From assembly GCA_035699085.1 (NCBI GenBank), contig DASSBG010000045.1, positions 62,001-126,000 of the forward strand: a stretch of 64,000 nucleotides of DNA, read 5' to 3'. Positions 16,090 through 25,548 of this stretch are shown here, piece by piece. How positions within the stretch are numbered: the first letter of the stretch is position 1; each line of letters opens with the position of its first letter. This stretch comes from DASSBG01 sp035699085. GTDB lineage: Bacteria > Pseudomonadota > Gammaproteobacteria > Xanthomonadales > Rhodanobacteraceae. Under the pieces are notes generated by a model, which saw nothing but the letters and a program-made list of their open reading frames with translations, was not told the DNA's origin and made no database searches. Both the position numbers and the translations under genes were made by a program.

Positions 16090-16230
16090 GGAATGGGGAA
16101 TGGAGAATGGGGGATCGGCGCGCCCAGCCGTGTCGCTCCTTCCATGCCCTACGCCGGCCTGATCGTGCACCGCGCGCTTGACGCTCTTGTGCTTTCCCCA
16201 TTCCCGATTCCCGATTCCCCATTCCCGGGC
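16090..16230. repeat. Inverted heptamer arrays between pilT and pilU
   Basis: A GGAATGG/GGGATCGG-type array (about 16091-16118) and a complementary CATTCCC/GATTCCC array (about 16197-16229) flank some 80 bases of unrelated sequence, reproducing the inverted layout seen between glyA and nrdR. The arms could pair. The pilU ATG follows 8 bases after the second arm. Confidence 0.88.
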
Positions 16231-16237
16231 CCCTCCA

Positions 16238-17386
16238 ATGGCTGAAGTCGATTTCACCTCATTCCTCAAGTTGATGGCGCACAAGAAGGCGTCGGACCTG
16301 TTCATCACGGCGGGCGTCGCCCCGTCGATCAAGGTCAACGGCCGGATCATGCCGGTCACCCAAGGCGCGCTGACTGCACAGCAGTCGCGCGACATGGTGC
16401 TGAACGTGATGACGCCGGCGCAGCGCGAGGAGTTCGAGAAGACCCACGAGTGCCAGTTCGCCATCGGCCTGCAGGGCGTCGGCCGCTTCCGCGTCTCGTG
16501 CTTCTACCAGCGCAACCACGTCGGCATGGTGCTGCGCCGCATCGAGACCAAGATCCCGACCTTCGAAGAACTGAACCTGCCTCCGATCCTCAAGCAGTTG
16601 TCGATGACCAAGCGTGGCATCATCATTTTCGTCGGCGCCACCGGCACCGGCAAGTCGACCTCGCTGGCGGCAATGATCGGCTACCGCAACGTCAACTCGA
16701 CCGGCCACATCATCACCATCGAGGATCCGATCGAGTACGTGCACCGCCACGAGGGCTGCATCATCACCCAGCGCGAGCTGGGCATCGACACCGACAACTG
16801 GGACAACGCGCTGAAGAACACGCTGCGCCAGGCGCCGGACGTGATCATGATCGGCGAGGTGCGTACCCGCGAGACGATGGAGCACGCCATCAACTTCTCC
16901 GAAACCGGCCACCTGTGCCTGTGCACGCTGCACGCCAACAACGCCAACCAGGCGCTGGACCGCATCATCCACTTCTTCAGCGAGGACCGCCGCGAGCAGC
17001 TGTTCATGGACTTGTCGCTGAACCTCAAGGGCGTGGTCGCCCAGCAGCTGATCCCGACGCCCGACGGCAAGGCGCGGCGCGTGGCGATGGAGATCATGCT
17101 CGGCACGCCGCTGGTGCAGGACTACATCCGCAAGGGCGAGGTGCACAAGCTCAAGGACGTGATGAAGGAGTCCACCAACCTCGGCATGCAGACCTTCGAC
17201 CAGGCGCTGTTCACGCTCTACCAGGCCGGCGAGATCTCCTACGAGGACGCGCTGCGCCACGCCGACAGCGCCAACGAGGTGCGGCTGAAGATCAAGCTGG
17301 CCCAGGGCGGCGACGCGCACACGCTGTCGCAGGGCCTGGATGGCGTCGAACTCGAGGAAGACGACAACAGCAGCATGCGCTTCTGA
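16238..17386 (+). CDS. pilU: PilT/PilU-type twitching ATPase PilU
   Basis: PilT paralogue that assists pilus retraction. The 382-residue protein has Walker A GATGTGKST (from residue 133), ITIEDPIEYVHRHEGCIITQ, VIMIGEVRTRETMEHA and TGHLCLCTLHANNANQ. It is longer than PilT, with an acidic C-terminal tail (LEEDDNSSMRF), as is typical of PilU. The ATG at 16238 (MAEVDFTSFLKLM) follows the heptamer array; the earlier in-frame start at 16178 would translate the repeat. Confidence 0.95.
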   Translation: MAEVDFTSFLKLMAHKKASDLFITAGVAPSIKVNGRIMPVTQGALTAQQSRDMVLNVMTPAQREEFEKTHECQFAIGLQGVGRFRVSCFYQRNHVGMVLRRIETKIPTFEELNLPPILKQLSMTKRGIIIFVGATGTGKSTSLAAMIGYRNVNSTGHIITIEDPIEYVHRHEGCIITQRELGIDTDNWDNALKNTLRQAPDVIMIGEVRTRETMEHAINFSETGHLCLCTLHANNANQALDRIIHFFSEDRREQLFMDLSLNLKGVVAQQLIPTPDGKARRVAMEIMLGTPLVQDYIRKGEVHKLKDVMKESTNLGMQTFDQALFTLYQAGEISYEDALRHADSANEVRLKIKLAQGGDAHTLSQGLDGVELEEDDNSSMRF

Positions 17387-17432
17387 CCCGTCGCCCGGTC
17401 GCGGTTGCCGGCGACGTGTTATTTTCGCCGGC

Positions 17433-18911
17433 ATGAGCAGCGAACAATTGCGGCGGACGAAGATTGTCGCCACCCTCGGTCCGGGCAGCGACGCGCCCGG
17501 CATGTTGCGCCAGATGCTGGCCGACGGTGTCGACGTCGTCCGCCTGAACCTGTCGCACGGCGAACCCGACGACCACCGCGCGCGCGCCGCCGCGGTGCGC
17601 GAGGCGGCCCGCGAACTGGACCGCGAAGTCGGCGTACTGGCCGACCTCCAGGGGCCGAAGATCCGCATCCGCCGGTTCGCCGAGGGGCCAGTCACCTTGC
17701 AGCGGCACGACGAGTTCGTGCTCGACTGCAGCCCTGACGCGCCGCCCGGCGATGCGCACGGCGTCGGCGTCAGCTACGCCGGCCTGCCTGACGATGTCGC
17801 GACCGGTGACCTGTTGCTGCTTGACGATGGGCTGGTGGCGATGCGCGTGCTTGCGGTCGATGGCGCGCGCATTCGCTGCGAGGTGGTCAACGGCGGCCGC
17901 CTGTCCGACCGCAAGGGCCTCAACCGCCAGGGTGGCGGGCTCAGCATCGACGCCCTGTCGGACAAGGACCGCGCCGACATCTGCCTGGCGGCCGAGTTGG
18001 GCGCCGATTTCCTTGCGGTGTCCTTCGTGCGCAGCGCCACCGACATGCACGAGGCGCGGCGGCTGCTGCGCGAAGCCGGCGGCGACGCTGCGCTGGTGGC
18101 CAAGATCGAACGCGCCGAGGCGATCCCGGTGCTGGGCGAGATCATCGACGCCAGCGACGTGGTGATGGTCGCGCGCGGCGACCTTGGCGTCGAGATCGGC
18201 GACGCCGAGCTGCCGGGCCTGCAGAAAAAAATCATCCGCGAGGCATTGCAGCGCAACCGCGCGGTGATCACGGCCACACAGATGCTGCAGTCGATGGTCG
18301 AGTCGCCGATCCCCACCCGTGCCGAGGTGCTGGACGTCGCCAACGCGGTGATCGACGGCACCGACGCGGTGATGCTGTCGCAGGAGACGGCCGCCGGCAA
18401 GCACGCCGACAAGGCGGTCGCCGCAATGCGCCGCATCTGCCTGGGTGCCGAGCGCCAGTTCGAACCGATCGAGGATCCCTCGACCATGGCGCATCGGCTG
18501 GACCGCTCCGACCAGGCCATCGCCATGGCGGCGATGTTCCTGGCCTCGAGCGTGCGCGTGCGCGCCATCATCGCGCTGACCGAATCGGGCGCTACCGCGC
18601 AGTGGCTGTCACGTTACCGGTCGGACGTGCCGATCTATGCGCTGGCCCGCAGCGGCGCCGCCCGCCGGCGCATGCTGCTGCTGCGCGACGTCACCCCCAT
18701 CGCCTTCGATGTCGCCGACATCGAGCCGGTGCGGGTGGCGCGGGCGGCAGTCAAGCAGTTGCACGACGCCGGTGCGCTCGCGGTTGGCGACCGGGTGCTG
18801 CTGACCCACGGCGACGAGACCGGGCATGGCGGCGGCACCAACACGCTGAAGCTGCTGCACGTCGGCGACGCGGGCGCCATCGAAAGCCTGCGCGCCCTCG
18901 GCACCCCCTGA
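17433..18911 (+). CDS. pyk: Pyruvate kinase
   Basis: Converts phosphoenolpyruvate and ADP to pyruvate and ATP. The 492-residue protein begins RRTKIVATLGPGSD, with VVRLNLSHGEP, ADLQGPKIRIRRF, the metal/PEP site VAKIERAEAIPVL and VMVARGDLGVEIG, the VITATQMLQSM signature and DGTDAVMLSQETAAG. The ATG at 17433 gives the family N-terminus. It follows pilU by 46 bases and may have its own promoter within pilU. Confidence 0.96.
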   Translation: MSSEQLRRTKIVATLGPGSDAPGMLRQMLADGVDVVRLNLSHGEPDDHRARAAAVREAARELDREVGVLADLQGPKIRIRRFAEGPVTLQRHDEFVLDCSPDAPPGDAHGVGVSYAGLPDDVATGDLLLLDDGLVAMRVLAVDGARIRCEVVNGGRLSDRKGLNRQGGGLSIDALSDKDRADICLAAELGADFLAVSFVRSATDMHEARRLLREAGGDAALVAKIERAEAIPVLGEIIDASDVVMVARGDLGVEIGDAELPGLQKKIIREALQRNRAVITATQMLQSMVESPIPTRAEVLDVANAVIDGTDAVMLSQETAAGKHADKAVAAMRRICLGAERQFEPIEDPSTMAHRLDRSDQAIAMAAMFLASSVRVRAIIALTESGATAQWLSRYRSDVPIYALARSGAARRRMLLLRDVTPIAFDVADIEPVRVARAAVKQLHDAGALAVGDRVLLTHGDETGHGGGTNTLKLLHVGDAGAIESLRALGTP

Positions 18912-18994
18912 AACGCAGCGGCGGTCCCACGGTTGCCGGTCCGGAGGGGCGCGGCGCCGCCACCACCCTCACCATGCGCTCAGTCAGCGGGCGC

Positions 18995-19000
18995 TATACT
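18995..19000 (+). promoter_or_regulatory. Candidate -10 element for the TonB-domain gene
   Basis: TATACT followed by TTTTTG lies 31 bases before the ATG. No clear TTGACA-like -35 precedes it. A good Shine-Dalgarno (GAGGA at about 19018-19022) separates it from the start. Confidence 0.5.
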
Positions 19001-19030
19001 TTTTGCGTTCGGATCACGAGGAACCGGCAG

Positions 19031-19495
19031 ATGCAACGCAAGCAATGGATCATGCTCGCCAGCGCACTGGCCTGCGCGCTGGCCTCGGCCAGTGCGACCG
19101 CCGCGGTGCGCAAGGTCGAACCCTACGAGTTACCGGCGTACTGGCTGCTGACCAACACCTCGGTCAACGCCATGGTGCCCAATTCCGGTCCCGACGTGCA
19201 CCAGCCGGGCTGCGTCTCGGTACGTTTCACCATCGGCCCCGACGGACAGCCGCACGATGTCGAGCTGGGCAAGGTCGAGCCGCCGAGCAGCCTCGGCCCG
19301 ACCGCGATCGGCATCGTCAAGCAGTTTCGCTACGTGCCCTCGCCGCGCAACCGCCTGCAACGCCCGGTTGCCACCTACTACACCGTACAGTTCAACCTGC
19401 GCGACAAGTCGGACGCCGAAAAGCGCCGGCTGACCGAGGCCTGCGCGCTCGCCGGCTACGGGCAATCGCGCGCCGCCAGCTTCACGGTCGAGTAG
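19031..19495 (+). CDS. Secreted TonB C-terminal-domain protein
   Basis: A 154-residue protein with a cleavable signal peptide (MLASALACALASASATAAV) and a TonB-like C-terminal domain (VSVRFTIGPDGQPHDVELG, IGIVKQFRYVPS, TYYTVQFNL). It lacks the N-terminal membrane anchor and Pro-rich stretch of a working TonB, so it is better seen as a periplasmic TonB_C-fold protein of unknown role than as an energy transducer. The strong ribosome-binding site GAGGA and a TATACT box support the start at 19031. It converges with the RND efflux operon. Confidence 0.82.
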   Translation: MQRKQWIMLASALACALASASATAAVRKVEPYELPAYWLLTNTSVNAMVPNSGPDVHQPGCVSVRFTIGPDGQPHDVELGKVEPPSSLGPTAIGIVKQFRYVPSPRNRLQRPVATYYTVQFNLRDKSDAEKRRLTEACALAGYGQSRAASFTVE

Positions 19496-19523
19496 GCGGT
19501 GCCGCAGGCGCCGCGACCCGGGG

Positions 19524-22500
19524 CTAGACCTTGAGTTGATCGCCCGGGCGGGCCACCAGCGCGTACAACGCCGGCATCAGGAACACGCTGATCATCAGGC
19601 GCGCGATCATCCCGGCGACGATGACCAGTGCGAACGGCCGCTGCGAGTCGGTGCCGACGCCAGTCGCCAGCGCCGCCGGCAACAGGCCCAGCGCGGCCAC
19701 CAAAGCGGTCATCATGATCGGCCGCAGCCGCGCGATGGCGCCGGCGCGGATGGCTTCGGCCGTCGGCATGCCGTCCAGGCGCAGTTCGTTGACGCAGGAG
19801 ATGTAGACCACCGCCGTCAGCACCGACACGCCGAACAGCACCAGGAAGCCGATACCGGACGAGACCGAGAACGGCGTGCCGGTCGCCCACAGCGCCAGGA
19901 TGCCGCCCACCGGCGCCGACAGCACCACCCCAAGAACGGTGATCAGAGGAAACTTGAAATTGCTGTACAGCACGAACAGGAGCAGGAAGATCACCAACAG
20001 CGTCAACGGCAGGATCACGCCCATTTGCTTGCGCGAGGCGGTGTACTCCTTGTACTCGCCACCCCAGTCGACGCGGTAGCCCTGCGGCAGCTTGACGGCG
20101 TCCCCAACTTGCGCGATGGCATCCTCGACGGCGCCCGCGAGGTCGCGCCCGACCACCGAGAACTGCACGCCTATGTAGCGTGAGTCGTTCTCGCGGTAGA
20201 TGAAAGAGGCACCGTTGGCCACCTTGATGCTGGCCAGTTCCTTCAGCGGGATCTGCTGGCCGCCGGGCGTGGCGACCGGAATGTCGCCGATCTCCTGTGG
20301 ATTGTCGCGGTACCTGCGGTCGAGGCGCACCACCAGGTCGAACTCGCGCTCGCCCTGCACCACGTTCGTGGCCACGTCGCCGCCAATCGCGGCCTGGATC
20401 AGTGCGTTGACATCGGCGACGTTGAGGCCGTAGCGGGCGATCCTGGTGCGATTGATCTTGATTGCGAGGCTGGGCTGGCCCAGCTCGTGCACCAGGGTCA
20501 CATTGGTGATGCCGCGCACCCGCGCGAGCACCTGCTTGATGGCCTTGCCCTTGGCCTGCAGTGTCTTCAGGTCGGGCCCGAAGACCTTCACCGCCAGCGC
20601 GCTCTTCAGCCCCGTTTCGGCCTCGTCCACGGCGTCCTCGGCTGGCTGGGTGTAGTTGAAGATGATGCCGGGAAAGCCGGCGAGCTTCGCGTTGATGGCC
20701 GCGATCAGCTGCGGCTTCGTACGGATCGTGCCGTTCCATTCCGAATACGGCTTGAGGCCGACGAAGAATTCGTCGTTGAAAAAGCCGGTCGAGTCGGTGC
20801 CGTCGTCAGGGCGGCCGAGTTCGGAGGCGACGGTCGTGACCATGGGAAAGGCGGCGAGGACCTCGCGAATCTGCGGGGAAATCTTTGCGGCCTCGTCAAA
20901 CGAGATGGTGTAGGGCATGGTGGCGCGCACCCACAGCGAGCCCTCGTCCAGGTGCGGCATGAACTCGGCGCCGATCAGAGGCACCAGCAACAGCGACAGG
21001 CCGAGCAGGATGGCTGGCACGGCCGTGGTCCACCAGGGGCGGGCCAGGCAAAAATCGAGGCCTCGCACGTAGGCCGAGCGGATCATCTCGAACGCGCGAT
21101 TGCGATGCTCGCGCACGCCCTTGCGCATGAACCATGAGCACAGCACCGGCAGCAGGCTCAGGGTGACGATCAGCGAGCCGATCAGGGCGAAGATCATGGT
21201 GTCGGCCATCGGGCGGAACAACGTGCCTGACGGCCCGGCCAGCACGTAGATCGGCAGGAAGCTGGCGATTATCACCGCGACCGCGTAAAACAGTGGCCGG
21301 TCGACCTCCGCGGCCGCCGCCTGGATGATCTCGCCGACGTGCAGCGCCGTACCTTGCTCGCGGTGCAGCGCCAGCTGGCGGAAGATGTTCTCCACCATGA
21401 AGATGGCGCCGTCGACGAGGATGCCGAAGTCCACGGCGCCGATCGACAGCAGGTTGGCCGATGCACCCTGCAGGTCAAGGCAGGCGAACGCAAACAACAG
21501 CGCCAGTGGAATGGTGACGGCGACGATCAGGCCGGCGCGCAGGTCGTAGAGGAAAAACACCAGCACCACCACCACCAGCACCATGCCCCGCAGCAGGTTT
21601 TGCTGCACCACCTGGGTTGTTTCGGCGATCAACGTGCTGAGGTCGTAGTAGGGATGGATCGTCACGTCCTTCGGCAGCAGGCTTTGATTGAGCTGCTGCG
21701 TCTTCGCCTCGACACGCTTTAGCACGTCCTGGCTCTTTTCGCCCTTGCGCATGACGATCACACCTTCCACGGCGTTGTCCTGCGTGTTGTAGCCGAACTG
21801 GCCCAGGTGCGGCGCGGTACCGATGGTGATGCGGCCGACGTCCTTTACCAGCACCGGCGTGCCATCGTGCACCGCCAGCACCACGTTGCCGATATCCTCG
21901 ACCGTCCTCAGGCGCCCCAGTCCGCGTACGTAGTAGAACTGCCCGCCCTGCGAATAGAAGCCGCCGCCGGCATTGCCGTTGTTGGCCGCCAGCGCGGCCT
22001 CGACCTGCGGCACCGACAGGCCGATGGCGGCGATCTTCGCCGGGTCCAGGTACACCTGGTACTGCATGGTGCCGCCACCGAAGCCGGAGTCGTCGGCGAC
22101 GCCCGAAACCGAGCGGTATTGCGGCGCGATGACCCAGTCGTTGAGGGTCTTCAATTCCATCGCCGAGCGATCACGGCTTTGCAGCACGTAGCGGTAGATC
22201 AACCCCGATGGCGCGGTCAACGGAGAAACCGAAGGACTTACGCCGTCCGGCAGGCCGAGGTCGCCCAGCCGGTTGAACACGCGCTGGCGGGCAAAATAGT
22301 TGTCGGTGCCGTCGGCGAACGTCAGACTGACATCGGACAGGCCGTACAGCGAGACCGAGCGCTTGATGGTGACCTTCGGGATGCCGTTCATGCCGCGCTC
22401 GATCGGCACCGTGATCAGCCGCTCAACCTCCTCGGCCGCATGGCCCGGCCACTGGGTCACGATCTCGACCATCGGCGGCGACAGGTCCGGGTAGGCGTCC

Positions 22501-22655
22501 ATCGGCAGACGCTTCAGGGCCCAGATGCCGCCGGCCACCAGGATTGCCGTCAACACGATGACGATAAGCCGCTGGCCCAGCGAGAAGGCGACGATGCGGT
22601 TCATCAGCGAGCGTGGCCGCGGCGTCTGCGGGCTGGGGGTGGACGGCTCGCTCAT
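19524..22655 (-). CDS. CusA/CzcA-family RND efflux pump, inner-membrane subunit
   Basis: A 1043-residue proton-driven RND transporter of the heavy-metal-efflux branch. Features seen include the first membrane helix and periplasmic start (RLIVIVLTAILVAGGIWALK, PMDAYPDLSPPMVEI), LPDGVSPSVSPLTAPSG, and GAVDFGILVDGAIFMVEN in the membrane domain, whose acidic residues mark proton relay in this branch. Twelve membrane segments are expected in two groups. Its ATG overlaps the stop of the fusion-protein gene. Whether the substrate is a metal or an organic compound cannot be decided from sequence alone. Confidence 0.92.
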   Translation of the reverse strand: MSEPSTPSPQTPRPRSLMNRIVAFSLGQRLIVIVLTAILVAGGIWALKRLPMDAYPDLSPPMVEIVTQWPGHAAEEVERLITVPIERGMNGIPKVTIKRSVSLYGLSDVSLTFADGTDNYFARQRVFNRLGDLGLPDGVSPSVSPLTAPSGLIYRYVLQSRDRSAMELKTLNDWVIAPQYRSVSGVADDSGFGGGTMQYQVYLDPAKIAAIGLSVPQVEAALAANNGNAGGGFYSQGGQFYYVRGLGRLRTVEDIGNVVLAVHDGTPVLVKDVGRITIGTAPHLGQFGYNTQDNAVEGVIVMRKGEKSQDVLKRVEAKTQQLNQSLLPKDVTIHPYYDLSTLIAETTQVVQQNLLRGMVLVVVVLVFFLYDLRAGLIVAVTIPLALLFAFACLDLQGASANLLSIGAVDFGILVDGAIFMVENIFRQLALHREQGTALHVGEIIQAAAAEVDRPLFYAVAVIIASFLPIYVLAGPSGTLFRPMADTMIFALIGSLIVTLSLLPVLCSWFMRKGVREHRNRAFEMIRSAYVRGLDFCLARPWWTTAVPAILLGLSLLLVPLIGAEFMPHLDEGSLWVRATMPYTISFDEAAKISPQIREVLAAFPMVTTVASELGRPDDGTDSTGFFNDEFFVGLKPYSEWNGTIRTKPQLIAAINAKLAGFPGIIFNYTQPAEDAVDEAETGLKSALAVKVFGPDLKTLQAKGKAIKQVLARVRGITNVTLVHELGQPSLAIKINRTRIARYGLNVADVNALIQAAIGGDVATNVVQGEREFDLVVRLDRRYRDNPQEIGDIPVATPGGQQIPLKELASIKVANGASFIYRENDSRYIGVQFSVVGRDLAGAVEDAIAQVGDAVKLPQGYRVDWGGEYKEYTASRKQMGVILPLTLLVIFLLLFVLYSNFKFPLITVLGVVLSAPVGGILALWATGTPFSVSSGIGFLVLFGVSVLTAVVYISCVNELRLDGMPTAEAIRAGAIARLRPIMMTALVAALGLLPAALATGVGTDSQRPFALVIVAGMIARLMISVFLMPALYALVARPGDQLKV

Positions 22656-23854
22656 TGGCTTTGCATGAAGCGAACGAAGATGCCGCCTTCGCTGACCACG
22701 CGCTGCCCTGCCTTGAGTCCGGATGCGATGGCGTAGCGATCGCCGTCGCGATAGCCCAGCGATACATGCCGGCGCGCGAAGCTCCCATCGGCCTGCACCA
22801 CATAGACGAACGGCCGGTTGTCGTCGTCCCGCAGCACCGCCGACACCGGCACCAGCAGGCCGTGGCCGGGCTGCGCGGCGTGGATCAGCACGCGAACGTA
22901 CATGTCCTTCTTCAGCACGTCATGCGGGTTGTCTGCGACCACTCGCGCGGTCACGGCGCCGGTGGCCGGATCAACCATGGCCGACACGGTGGTGACCGTA
23001 CCGGGCAGGTTCGCCTGGCCGTTGCCGAGTTCCACCTCGGCCGGATCGCCGGGTTGGACTAAAGCCACGTCGGCTGCAAACACCTGCGCATGCACCCACA
23101 TGCGCGACAGATCGGCGATGGTGAAGCAGCTCGTGGAGCCCGCCTGCAGCAGTTGCCCGGGCGTAATGGACTTGGCCACCACGGTGCCGGCGATGGGCGC
23201 GCGGATCACGCCACTGGCGTGCGGCACCGGCTGGCCCCGCTGGATGGCGCTGATCACTGCCGCGCCGACCTGCAGGGCCTTGAGCGCCTGCAGCGCGGCA
23301 TCGCGGTCGGCCTCGGCACTGACGGCGCTGGTCTGCGCCTGTTCCTCCTCGCGGCGGGAAACCCCCTTGTGCGCCAGCAGCTCCCGTGCCTGGTCGGCCA
23401 ACCGGCGGGCCGTACGGGCGCTGGCCAGAGCTTTTCGATAGGCGGCGATGGCGGTGGCGAAGTCGGACGAATCCACCCGCGCCAGCGCCTGGCCCGCGGT
23501 GACCTGGTCGCCGACCGACACCAGCAGCTGCGTCACCGGTCCGGAGAATGGCGCCAGCACCTCGGTGGCCTGGTCCTGGTCGTAGTCGACGGTGCCGGCG
23601 GTGTCGAGGGTTCGGCGGAAGTCCGCCTCGGACACCTTATGGAGCTTGATGTGTTTGCGCTGCGCCTGGCTCAGCGTGACGCCGCCGTATGCAACCGCGG
23701 CGGTGGCCGAGGCGGCCGGCCCGGCGGCGTTCCGCCCGGCCGTGCAGCCGCCGAGCAGCAAGGCCGCCGCCAGCGCCAGCGGGCACAGCCGGCGCGCCGG
23801 CGCAGGCCTTTGTCGCGGCGCCTGCGCGGCCGGGCGGGAAGGGGAGGAATTCAT
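22652..23854 (-). CDS. RND efflux periplasmic adaptor (membrane fusion protein), lipoprotein
   Basis: A 400-residue HlyD/CusB-type adaptor linking the inner-membrane pump to the outer-membrane channel. A lipobox LLGGC puts the lipidated cysteine at C37. The barrel-sandwich and hairpin region is visible (APFSGPVTQLLVSVGDQV, then a long helical stretch ending EEEQAQTSAVSAEADRDAAL, then IRAPIAGTVVAKSITPGQLL). No His/Met-rich metal-binding N-terminus is seen. It is the middle gene of the operon, with its stop overlapping the pump start. Confidence 0.9.
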   Translation of the reverse strand: MNSSPSRPAAQAPRQRPAPARRLCPLALAAALLLGGCTAGRNAAGPAASATAAVAYGGVTLSQAQRKHIKLHKVSEADFRRTLDTAGTVDYDQDQATEVLAPFSGPVTQLLVSVGDQVTAGQALARVDSSDFATAIAAYRKALASARTARRLADQARELLAHKGVSRREEEQAQTSAVSAEADRDAALQALKALQVGAAVISAIQRGQPVPHASGVIRAPIAGTVVAKSITPGQLLQAGSTSCFTIADLSRMWVHAQVFAADVALVQPGDPAEVELGNGQANLPGTVTTVSAMVDPATGAVTARVVADNPHDVLKKDMYVRVLIHAAQPGHGLLVPVSAVLRDDDNRPFVYVVQADGSFARRHVSLGYRDGDRYAIASGLKAGQRVVSEGGIFVRFMQSQ

Positions 23855-23856
23855 GG

Positions 23857-25317
23857 TCACTGTGTCGTCAGCTCCTTGTCGTGCCACCAGCCGCCACCGA
23901 GTGCCTGGAACAGCGCAGCGGTGTCCGCATAGCGGCTGGCCTGTGCCTGCACCAGGGTGATGCGCGTCGACAGCCATGCCTGCTGGGCGCTCAGCAGCGA
24001 GAGCTGGCTGGCGTAGCCGACCTTCGCCTGCCGCTGCGCCAGTTGAAACGTCACTTCGGCGGCATGCGCCGCGGCGGCGGCGGCCTTGAGGGCCTCGGCG
24101 TCCTGCTGCAGGGCGGCCAACGTGTCGGCGACGTCCTCAAACGCGGCCAGTACCGTGCCGCGGTATTGCTCCGCAGCCTGCACATACGTTGCCTTGGCAG
24201 CGCGCTCCTGGTGCAGCAACTCGCCGCCGTGGAAGATCGGCGCGGTGATGGTTGCGGCCAGGCCCCAGAAACCGGTGCCGGAGGTGAACACGCTGGAGAT
24301 GGCCAGCGCGGTGCTGCCGGCATCGGCAGTCAACTGGATCTGCGGCAGGCGGGCGGCCGCGGCGACGCCGATGGCGGCGCTGGCGGCATGCAGCGCGGCC
24401 TGCGCCTGACGCACATCGGGACGCTGTGCCACCAGCGCCGACGGCAGGCTCAGCGGCAGGTTCGTCGGCAGCTGCAGGTCGGCGAGAGTGAACACCGGCA
24501 GCGCCGCCTGGCCGGGAAACTGGCCGCACAGCACCGCCAGGCGGTTGCGCTGCTGCGCCATTTCCTGGAGCAGATCCGGCAGCGTCGCCGCGGCCTGCGC
24601 CAGCTGGGAGGCCTGGGCCGCGACGTCCAGGTTGCTGGCGTAGCCGTGGCTCGCCTGGTACTTCACCGTGTCCAGCATGCTGTGGCCGATGTCCAGCAGC
24701 GCGCGCGTCGATTTGATCTGGGCGCGCAGCGCCGCCTCCTCCACGGCGGCCACCACCACGTTGCTGGCCAGCGTGGTGTAGGTGGCGATCATCTGGAAGT
24801 GCACGGCGTCGGCCTGAGCCTCAAGCGATTCCACTGCGCGGCGGGCGCCGCCGAACACATCGGGCGCGTAGGAGATGCCGAGCTGCGGCGTGAAGAGGTT
24901 GTATGGCGTGGCGGCCGGATCGCGCTGGCGGGAGGCGGCGACGCCGGCGTCGAGGGCGGGATAGCGTGCGCCGCGGCCGGCCAGTGCGTCTTCGTGCGCC
25001 GCCTTCAACGCGGCCTGCGCCGCCTTCAGGTCGTGGTTGTGTGCCAGCGCCTGCCGGATCAGCGCGTCCAGCGGCCGCGAGTGGAACAGCGTCCACCAGT
25101 CGCCGGCGATGTCGGCACCACGGGTGAACTTCTGGGCCTCGCCGCCGGCGATGCCGGGCGTGGCCGTCGTGGCCGTCAGTGGCGTTCGGCTGTAGTTGGA
25201 GACCTGTGGTGGTGCGGGTCGCTTGAAATCCGGACCGGCGGCGCAGCCGGCGAGCAGCAGCATGCCGAGTATCGCGAGCGGGCACACGGCCTGCGGCAAA
25301 CGAACGGACCGGATCAT
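23857..25317 (-). CDS. NodT-family RND outer-membrane channel lipoprotein
   Basis: A 486-residue TolC-like outer-membrane factor with lipobox LLLAGC (C25) and the usual GPDFKRPAPP start of the mature protein. Tandem OEP domains are visible (LDALIRQALAHNHDLKAAQA in the first half, RPDVRQAQAALHAASAAIGV in the second). The ATG at 25317 is preferred over an upstream in-frame start that lies before the promoter. It is the first gene of the three-gene efflux operon, 2 bases from the adaptor. Confidence 0.9.
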   Translation of the reverse strand: MIRSVRLPQAVCPLAILGMLLLAGCAAGPDFKRPAPPQVSNYSRTPLTATTATPGIAGGEAQKFTRGADIAGDWWTLFHSRPLDALIRQALAHNHDLKAAQAALKAAHEDALAGRGARYPALDAGVAASRQRDPAATPYNLFTPQLGISYAPDVFGGARRAVESLEAQADAVHFQMIATYTTLASNVVVAAVEEAALRAQIKSTRALLDIGHSMLDTVKYQASHGYASNLDVAAQASQLAQAAATLPDLLQEMAQQRNRLAVLCGQFPGQAALPVFTLADLQLPTNLPLSLPSALVAQRPDVRQAQAALHAASAAIGVAAAARLPQIQLTADAGSTALAISSVFTSGTGFWGLAATITAPIFHGGELLHQERAAKATYVQAAEQYRGTVLAAFEDVADTLAALQQDAEALKAAAAAAHAAEVTFQLAQRQAKVGYASQLSLLSAQQAWLSTRITLVQAQASRYADTAALFQALGGGWWHDKELTTQ

Positions 25318-25378
25318 CGTCGCGCGAATGGCGGTTGTTCCCACGGTTCGTTTCCCCGGCGCAAAGCATCGATGAAAT

Positions 25379-25384
25379 ATTATA
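25379..25384 (-). promoter_or_regulatory. Extended -10 promoter of the RND efflux operon
   Basis: On the minus strand TGTTATAAT forms a consensus extended -10 (TGnTATAAT), 61 bases upstream of the OMF start, in an AT-rich patch that stands out from its surroundings. No -35 is evident, which fits extended -10 promoters. No operator was recognised. Confidence 0.6.
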
Positions 25385-25510
25385 ACATCCGCACAGTATC
25401 CACCGCCGAGGCAGCACGTGTCCAGTGCCGCTGCAAGGGCAGCCAGCAGTGCCCCAGGCACGCCCTGATACACGCTCAGCCTGTGTAAGGACCGCCGCGG
25501 CGTGCTGGCC

Positions 25511-25516
25511 TATAAT
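25511..25516 (+). promoter_or_regulatory. -10 element of the aldolase gene
   Basis: A consensus TATAAT lies 32 bases before the aldolase ATG. No matching -35 was found at 16-18 bases. Confidence 0.55.
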
Positions 25517-25548
25517 CCGTCCCTCGCCAACATTGATCGGGGTTCCGC